Below, one piece after another: positions 23,476 to 28,229 of a DNA stretch of 28,229 nt; positions within the stretch are counted from its first letter, which is position 1, and the number at the start of each line of letters is the position of its first letter. This DNA is from an uncultured Lachnospiraceae bacterium (GTDB taxonomy: Bacteria; Bacillota; Clostridia; Lachnospirales; Lachnospiraceae). A program made the translations under genes and the position numbers. The DNA lies in the NCBI GenBank assembly GCA_910586095.1, contig CAJUHQ010000038.1, positions 1 to 28,229 on the forward strand. Direction: 5' to 3'. The notes beneath the pieces were generated by a model. The model saw nothing but the letters and a program-made list of their open reading frames with translations. It had not been told where the DNA came from and made no database searches.

Positions 23476-24348
23476 CTAAAGATCACGCAGAAAAAGTGGA
23501 TCTGCAAGTAATGTTCGTGCTACAAAAAGCGTGTTGTCAGCACGCGTTTCTGTGGACCATTTGACGAGGGAAACAGTACCCTGTTCGATTTCAATACAGG
23601 TGATGCAACGTGGGTGAACACAGCTTCCTGTATTGAAATACCGCGTTTGACGGTTGCCGAGTGCAGGGCGGTGTGTATGACCAGTAATTAAATAACGGTG
23701 ATGTTTGATTGCCCAGCGCGACAATCGTTTTTCGCTTCGGTTGCGGTGTTTGTAGTTTTTGGCGGCGCTTGTAGGGTCAAGAACACCAATTTGTTCTAAA
23801 GGCTTCCACAAATAACGCACAAGGAAGCGCGACAGTCGCCAAAGACTAGAGTTGAGCACATCTGCTTGATGGCCGTGAGTTAGATACAATTCTACACAGC
23901 GTGCAAATTTGTCAAAACCGCAGGCTTTTAAGATAATACCTGCACAGTGTGGCATATCAGTGCTATATTGTAGAATATGGTCATGATTACCATAAATTTG
24001 ATAGAGACGCCCTTCTCTTTCAAACAGGGAAAGCAGCTCAAAAACATTTTCATGGATTTCACGAATGGAGCAAAGACGACGGTTTTCCCACAGTTCATCG
24101 CCATCGCCCAATTCAATGTAGGTGAATCCTCTAGTGTAATAGTGGTGAAGTGCGGCAAAATATAAGTGTTGGTTTTTGAGAAAGTTGTCATTTGCATTGC
24201 CAACACCCCGATGACAGTCGCTGATTAGTACAATGCGGGAATATGGGCCAACAGCAAGAACAGGGGCATTGCGGAAGCTTTGATCCAGTCGTCTGTCACA
24301 TCCGGTTTTCATACAATCTATGATTACCTCCCTATACAATGGCGACAT
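23476..24348 (-). CDS. Calcineurin-like metallophosphoesterase
   Basis: This 290-residue protein contains the complete calcineurin-like motif series: ISDCHRG (D-x-H), LGDGDELWEN (G-D-x-x-D), YGNHDHIL (G-N-H-D), LTHGHQAD and ITGHTHRP (G-H-x-H). These bind two metal ions. It has no signal peptide and is likely cytoplasmic or membrane-associated through its partner. The UDP-2,3-diacylglucosamine hydrolase LpxH has a similar motif layout, but Gram-positives make no lipid A, so a different phosphoester substrate is expected. The start at 24348 lies 25 bases inside the end of the DUF4474 gene, so the two are translationally coupled. It ends near the repeat array, convergent with the transporter. 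Confidence 0.88.
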   Translation of the reverse strand: MSPLYREVIIDCMKTGCDRRLDQSFRNAPVLAVGPYSRIVLISDCHRGVGNANDNFLKNQHLYFAALHHYYTRGFTYIELGDGDELWENRRLCSIREIHENVFELLSLFEREGRLYQIYGNHDHILQYSTDMPHCAGIILKACGFDKFARCVELYLTHGHQADVLNSSLWRLSRFLVRYLWKPLEQIGVLDPTSAAKNYKHRNRSEKRLSRWAIKHHRYLITGHTHRPALGNRQTRYFNTGSCVHPRCITCIEIEQGTVSLVKWSTETRADNTLFVARTLLADPLFLRDL

Positions 24349-25241
24349 TTTTTACAGCATTTGTTATGACATTTTTTACGCTTTTTGTTGCGAAGCAAAC
24401 GTCGCAGAATAGAGGGGAGATAGAAATATAAACACAATAGGCGGTCTAGCGAAGAGGTAAAAGGTTTTGTTACCCATCGAAACAGGCGGCAAAGAAGTCT
24501 GTTTTGCCATTGTTTGAAGCGGCAGAGTAGCTTTCTGATAGGAGAAAGCACACAACTTGAACAATAGGTAAAAACAATAAACACTCGTAGCCCACGGACT
24601 TGATAGGAGCATTTGTCAGTAGCGTCCAAAGCATTTACAAAGGAAACCATCATTGTGCGATTTGGGAATGTGATACAAACCTCCATAGAAAGTTCACGCG
24701 GATTTGCATATAGTCCCATGTCGAAAGCTGTAAGCCACCAATGCCTTGCACATAGATGCGCCAGCTCCGTGCTATGGCGATAAAGGCGTATAGACATAGG
24801 AAGCATTTCTCTGTCCTCTGCACTGTGGAATAAAGCGTAGGGCTGCTGAGAGGTTGCTACAAGCGTGTCAGCCTTGTAAATACCTACTTCACAGCCTAAA
24901 TTGATACCATATTGACCTTTCCATAGTTCGATTAGCCATGTGCGTCCTTCATAGTCAAAATAGATAGGCAGACAGTCAAAAATCATATTAAAGTGGGCAG
25001 CATAGCGGTCAAAAAGTGCAGTGTAACCAAAAGTACGTTGTGGTGCATGGATGGTGGTAGAGAAAATATCCTGAGAGGGCACATAACAGTAGCCAAAAGG
25101 TTCAATAATTTGGGTTACTAGGCAGCATTTTTCTTCACAGGACATTGCGCATAGTTTTTTGCAGATTTTTCTTTTGCGCTGGTGGTTGAAAAGTACAAGA
25201 AATAGGACAGCAACGAGCAGAATACTGACAAAAAGATACAT
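24324..25241 (-). CDS. DUF4474 membrane-anchored protein
   Basis: This 305-residue protein has one N-terminal membrane helix (residues 2-18, YLFVSILLVAVLFLVLF) and a large DUF4474 domain. I recognise this from EPFGYCYVPSQDIFST, FGYTALFDRYAAHFNMI and TWLIELWKGQYGINLGCE. The biochemical function of the family is not known to me; it is common in Clostridia. The C-terminal 70 residues are unusual, being very rich in Cys, Arg and Lys (KKRKKCHNKCCKKCRHC). This tail could bind metal or nucleic acid, or be a translated extension. The metallophosphoesterase gene overlaps its end, so both proteins are likely to act together at the membrane. Confidence 0.82.
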   Translation of the reverse strand: MYLFVSILLVAVLFLVLFNHQRKRKICKKLCAMSCEEKCCLVTQIIEPFGYCYVPSQDIFSTTIHAPQRTFGYTALFDRYAAHFNMIFDCLPIYFDYEGRTWLIELWKGQYGINLGCEVGIYKADTLVATSQQPYALFHSAEDREMLPMSIRLYRHSTELAHLCARHWWLTAFDMGLYANPRELSMEVCITFPNRTMMVSFVNALDATDKCSYQVRGLRVFIVFTYCSSCVLSPIRKLLCRFKQWQNRLLCRLFRWVTKPFTSSLDRLLCLYFYLPSILRRLLRNKKRKKCHNKCCKKCRHCIGR

Positions 25242-25598
25242 AAAGTCACTCCATTCGTGCGTTTTTTACATTTTATGCAGGAATAGAGTGGTTTGTGCAT
25301 CAAAAAGTCGATACAATACAAGGCATAGAGTATATACCAGTATTGTATCGACTAACTGATTACATATTTGCGAAAACTTTTGGCGAGTATTTTTTTGCGA
25401 TAAGATGTTTGTTTAACAGATGCGCAAGTAATCGCAAATGCAGTTATGAAGCTTTTTAACGCAATCATTGCATGTATCTTGTAACTAAAATAAGTTTCTT
25501 TTTTGGCGAGACATTCCCATAATCGACACCATCATTACGAAAAAGATTGGCAATAACATGGCGTCCAAGTTTACAAACTACCAAAGGAAAGTTGTCTA
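25242..25598. other. Intergenic with terminator, otherwise AT-rich
   Basis: Contains the long inverted repeat at 25306-25353. The rest (25354-25598) is AT-rich with no gene and no other clear structure. The promoter of the DUF4474 gene should be near 25250-25300, but no clear boxes are seen. Confidence 0.45.
25301..25353 (-). terminator. 14-bp stem terminator on the minus strand
   Basis: AGTCGATACAATAC (25306-25319) and GTATTGTATCGACT (25340-25353) form a perfect 14-bp stem with a 20-base loop. Read on the minus strand the stem is followed by TTTTTG, so it can end the transcript from the gene at 25599-26291. It may also act as an attenuator for the DUF4474 gene. Confidence 0.7.
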
Positions 25599-26291
25599 TT
25601 ATTTGTATTCAAAATTTGTATCATATTCTCTTAACCATCTCAATATTGTTTCTGCAATATCATTTACAGTAAATTCTATAAAATGACTCATATCATTTGC
25701 TGATAAGTAATGATATGTTGAGATATCTACCATATCAACATGATATTGTGTATTTAACAAGTGGCTTTTTTGTCGCTCAATATCCTCCTTATTTACAATG
25801 TTTTCTATATCCAATGCAAAAGCTTCTGAAAGCAGTTTTCTAATTATTTTTGTATTCTTACTATTTTGATAAAGCCACAAATCAATACCTTGAGCTTCTG
25901 GATAATATGCCTTTTTAAACGCATCAATATTCATTGGGGGAATATTCTCACTCTGAAGTTTTCTCCAAATCTTTATGTCATTCCAATAATCTGTCAAACA
26001 ATGAACACATATTCCAATACCAAAATCTCTATAGGCATGTGCTTTTCCAGCAATAATTTTACAAAAAGAATTAATATTTCTTTTCCATTGTTGATAATCT
26101 TGCGTATCGCTCCATTTTCCGCAGCCTTCAAACAGATGCGATTTTACTTTCATGCCAACATTATAATTGGGATTCATATGTACAGAATCAGGCGCTACAG
26201 AACCAAGAATAAATTCCGCAGCATTTGATAGTTGTGGTAGGTGCTTTAATAGCCTATATGCAATTTCCATATGTATCATCTGAAACGCCAT
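25599..26291 (-). CDS. Zinc-dependent phospholipase C-like protein
   Basis: This 230-residue protein resembles the Zn_dep_PLPC family (PF00882). The start is set at ATG 26291 because AGAGGA lies just upstream; a 20-residue longer frame exists but has no such site. Family signs are MIHMEIAYRLL (first His ligand region), FILGSVAPDSVHM (G-x-x-x-P-D), KSHLF and GIGICVHCLTDYW (a late His/Asp pair). No signal peptide is visible, so it is a cytoplasmic member, unlike secreted toxins such as alpha-toxin. Such intracellular proteins are common in Clostridia and their substrates are unknown. AT-rich composition and a lone position suggest an accessory gene. Confidence 0.75.
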   Translation of the reverse strand: MAFQMIHMEIAYRLLKHLPQLSNAAEFILGSVAPDSVHMNPNYNVGMKVKSHLFEGCGKWSDTQDYQQWKRNINSFCKIIAGKAHAYRDFGIGICVHCLTDYWNDIKIWRKLQSENIPPMNIDAFKKAYYPEAQGIDLWLYQNSKNTKIIRKLLSEAFALDIENIVNKEDIERQKSHLLNTQYHVDMVDISTYHYLSANDMSHFIEFTVNDIAETILRWLREYDTNFEYK

Positions 26292-26560
26292 AGATTTTAT
26301 TCCTCTATCAATTTTTGATTTGCAGGTATAAGTATAATTTACTTGAGACAAGACTATAATGTCAAAAAAGAAACCTGCTATTGTTGCTTTAGATTTCTGT
26401 GAACAGGTACTATTTTATATTGATCTGATATGTATGGAGTAGTGCTTTTATGATGTATCAAAAAATTTTAAGTTTAGCTATATCATAATTTTAGATAAAA
26501 ATATGAGATAACAACAATTTTGATAAATGTAATAGGTACTTAGTTAATAATATTGCAAGA

Positions 26561-27868
26561 TTATAGGGTAGTTTCCACGCCATTTAGATTGATGTGTTCT
26601 TCTTCCTCCATAGGAATCAACAGATATTTTTGCCCATCAATCGTCTGAGAAGTAATTTGTTTTGCCTTGTCGGGACGCATGCGCAAAAAGACTTCAGACC
26701 AGTTTTTGGCTTCTTCGGAGTCAAGTGGGGCATCCATATTGACGAGAGCTTCAATTTGTCCAGTTTTGGCTTCATTTTCTTGTCTAGAATCTTTAAGCTC
26801 AGCTTTTAGAGCAGCGACTTCCTCTAGGAGACGAAGTTCTTTCTTTTCTTTGTTATTTTTTTCAATGGCCTTCTCATTCACTAAATGTTTGACAACGGGA
26901 AGCTGATCTTGAAATTCTTCTGTAAAGTGTTCTTGGACCATGGCAACAGCCGCATCGGGAATTTCACTGTCAGATAGAACTCCTTTTATCATTTCTGTGG
27001 TAAGAGTAAAAGCTTCAGGTTCTATTAGAACTAAATCCTCTACTTCAGCCTCGTGTTCTTCTGCGAGATCATTTAATTTTTCCTGAATCTCAAGAAGCAT
27101 GGCATCGCTATTTTCAATGATAGGAGCAATGGCGGTCTTGACAATGCTACTAAACGTGTTTTGTTCCTCGGTCGCTGTGCGCTTTGCGCCACAGCCAAGT
27201 GCAGATTCAATAAAATCGCGATGAGAGTCACGAGCATCACGGACATAGTATGTAAGGCTGTGGATATCTGTGGAGCGCTCTACAAAAGAAGGAAACATAA
27301 ATCCAACATCAGGAACACCCACAACCCAGTCTTGTCTGCGCACACCAATCCGATGTTCATCCTCACGATAACCCAAACCTGGTTTGGAGAGATTCACAGG
27401 GCAGATAGCGCACAATAGATAAGTAAAGACTTCTTCTGATTCATCTAATTTTAGATCATCATTTGTCTTTGTGATGACATCATAGGCATCATGAAAGACA
27501 AGGATCAGATAATTGCCTGCGTAATCATAGAATTCAATAATTCTGTCATATAGATGTTCTAACAATTCTGGATTTTTGAGGCCACTCTCGCGCAAGCCCA
27601 AAAGATATTGTTGTTTGCCGCCAGGCTCTTTTTCCTCATTGGCAAAGTGAAGTTCTAGAAGATTATTGCCAATTGTTCCAGACAAAACTTTTTTTGCGAT
27701 TTCCAAATATTTAAAAAATTCATCTTCCTCTAAATTGAGAAAAGTTTCACTAAGTTCCACGACTTTATTTTTATTAGCATCAACATAGCAACCACACATT
27801 TTTGTGATTGTGCAGGCTTCTTTTTTAAATCGTCGCTTTAGTTCTAGTATATCCTTGTTTCTTAACAT
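26561..27868 (-). CDS. DUF4317 family protein
   Basis: This 435-residue protein matches the DUF4317 pattern: MLRNKDILELKRRFKKEAC, TKMCGCYVDANKNKVV, and GVRRQDWVVGVPDVGFMFPSF. The start is set at ATG 27868 because its sequence aligns with family starts and AGGGAG precedes it (short 3-base spacing); ATG 27880 is the alternative. The middle (residues 255-360) is acidic and helical, and a coiled coil lies at about 335-375 (LRLLEEVAALKAELKDSR). No membrane helix. The family is widespread in Clostridia; its function is unknown. The promoter region holds an ACGAT-TTTAT-ATCGT palindrome at 27907-27921 and TAGAATTCTA at 27891-27900. Confidence 0.85.
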   Translation of the reverse strand: MLRNKDILELKRRFKKEACTITKMCGCYVDANKNKVVELSETFLNLEEDEFFKYLEIAKKVLSGTIGNNLLELHFANEEKEPGGKQQYLLGLRESGLKNPELLEHLYDRIIEFYDYAGNYLILVFHDAYDVITKTNDDLKLDESEEVFTYLLCAICPVNLSKPGLGYREDEHRIGVRRQDWVVGVPDVGFMFPSFVERSTDIHSLTYYVRDARDSHRDFIESALGCGAKRTATEEQNTFSSIVKTAIAPIIENSDAMLLEIQEKLNDLAEEHEAEVEDLVLIEPEAFTLTTEMIKGVLSDSEIPDAAVAMVQEHFTEEFQDQLPVVKHLVNEKAIEKNNKEKKELRLLEEVAALKAELKDSRQENEAKTGQIEALVNMDAPLDSEEAKNWSEVFLRMRPDKAKQITSQTIDGQKYLLIPMEEEEHINLNGVETTL

Positions 27869-27888
27869 ATTCTCCCTCATTTCCGTAT

Positions 27889-27921
27889 TGTAGAATTCTA
27901 GTAAGAACGATTTTATATCGT
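27889..27921 (-). promoter_or_regulatory. Palindromes in the DUF4317 promoter region
   Basis: TAGAATTCTA (27891-27900) and ACGAT-TTTAT-ATCGT (27907-27921) lie within 55 bases of the start. The second overlaps a possible minus-strand -10 (GATATAAAAT). Either may be an operator. Confidence 0.35.
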
Positions 27922-28079
27922 ATTTATTTTAACATAGGTTTGAGGAGGGTTGCAATGCTGTTGTAGAGTTACTTTTAAGAAAAAAGGGCAAGGGTATATC
28001 ACTTTTGGTAATAAAACAAAGCGATATTGAAGCACATATATGTTTGTGATATACTCCCGAGTTTGACACTTGTGAAAGC

Positions 28080-28122
28080 AAAAAGCGGCTACAGACCCAG
28101 TAATTATGCGGTCTGCAGCCAC
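28080..28122 (-). terminator. Terminator of the gene entering from the right
   Basis: GCGGCTACAGACC (28085-28097) pairs with GGTCTGCAGCCAC (28110-28122), 13 positions with two weak pairs and a 12-base loop. On the minus strand it is followed by TTTTTGC. It fits as the terminator of the CDS ending at 28146. Confidence 0.75.
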
Positions 28123-28145
28123 TTTCTCTTTGGAAACGATTTGTG

Positions 28146-28229
28146 CTATTTTTTTACCTCATTTGTTTTGGTGCTTTTTATGATGCTCCGCATGGCTGAT
28201 TTTGAAATAAATTCATAATCCGTATGAAA
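28146..28229 (-). CDS. C-terminal end of a gene cut by the window edge
   Basis: On the minus strand an open frame runs in from the right edge and reads FHTDYEFISKSAMRSIIK, then STKTNEVKK and a stop at 28146-28148. A strong terminator follows 24 bases later, which supports it as a real gene end. The tail is too short to assign a family. Confidence 0.6.
   Translation of the reverse strand, partial: FHTDYEFISKSAMRSIIKSTKTNEVKK

Overview
The window looks like a chromosomal segment of a low-GC, endospore-forming Clostridia, most probably a Lachnospiraceae-type gut anaerobe. This is inferred from several gene families: DUF4317, DUF4474, a FHA protein with a DUF6382-like core, a CwlD-like amidase, a SleB-like hydrolase and a VanRS-like two-component system. 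AT-rich intergenic DNA, AGGAGG-type ribosome binding sites and TTGACA/TATAAT promoters fit this. No rRNA, tRNA or CRISPR array was seen.

Left part (1-3700) is a scrapyard of mobile DNA. It holds a partial ORF, a four-TM orphan protein, and a nested hairpin leading into the first ~35 codons of a large serine recombinase. The recombinase is cut off by a clearly GC-richer SMI1/KNR4-type gene that has lost its middle and reading frame. A P-loop kinase follows.

3730-6560 is a BlaI/BlaR1-type pair: a repressor plus an M56 membrane peptidase whose extracellular part is not a penicillin-binding domain. It is followed by a duplicated 64/65-bp leader and a stub of a secreted-protein gene. 6599-6700 is a promoter/hairpin/terminator unit that could be a small RNA. 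6840-8394 has two orphan genes in AT-rich DNA.

8546-13465 is an envelope block: a VanR/VanS-like regulator and kinase, then two secreted proteins sharing an N-terminal 'YYxxxYPD' module (one carries a CapA-type metallophosphatase domain), then a CwlD-like amidase. 14129-16923 holds Sua5/YwlC, RpiB and a coiled-coil SleB-type wall hydrolase.

16940-21923 is a Ser/Thr phospho-signalling module: FHA protein, PP2C phosphatase, transmembrane Ser/Thr kinase, and a small membrane protein with three T-x-x-L motifs that could be the kinase substrate and FHA ligand. A cation-diffusion transporter follows, then a 96-bp tandem repeat array.

The right part (23476-28229) is on the minus strand: a metallophosphoesterase overlapping a DUF4474 membrane protein, a zinc-dependent phospholipase C-like protein, a DUF4317 protein and the tail of one more gene.

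The most unusual non-coding signal is a set of related hairpin elements scattered between genes (6373-6501, 11401-11453, 13990-14022, 19370-19474, 21237-21315, 23154-23406). Several sit directly before ribosome binding sites, and the tandem copies show pairing-preserving differences.
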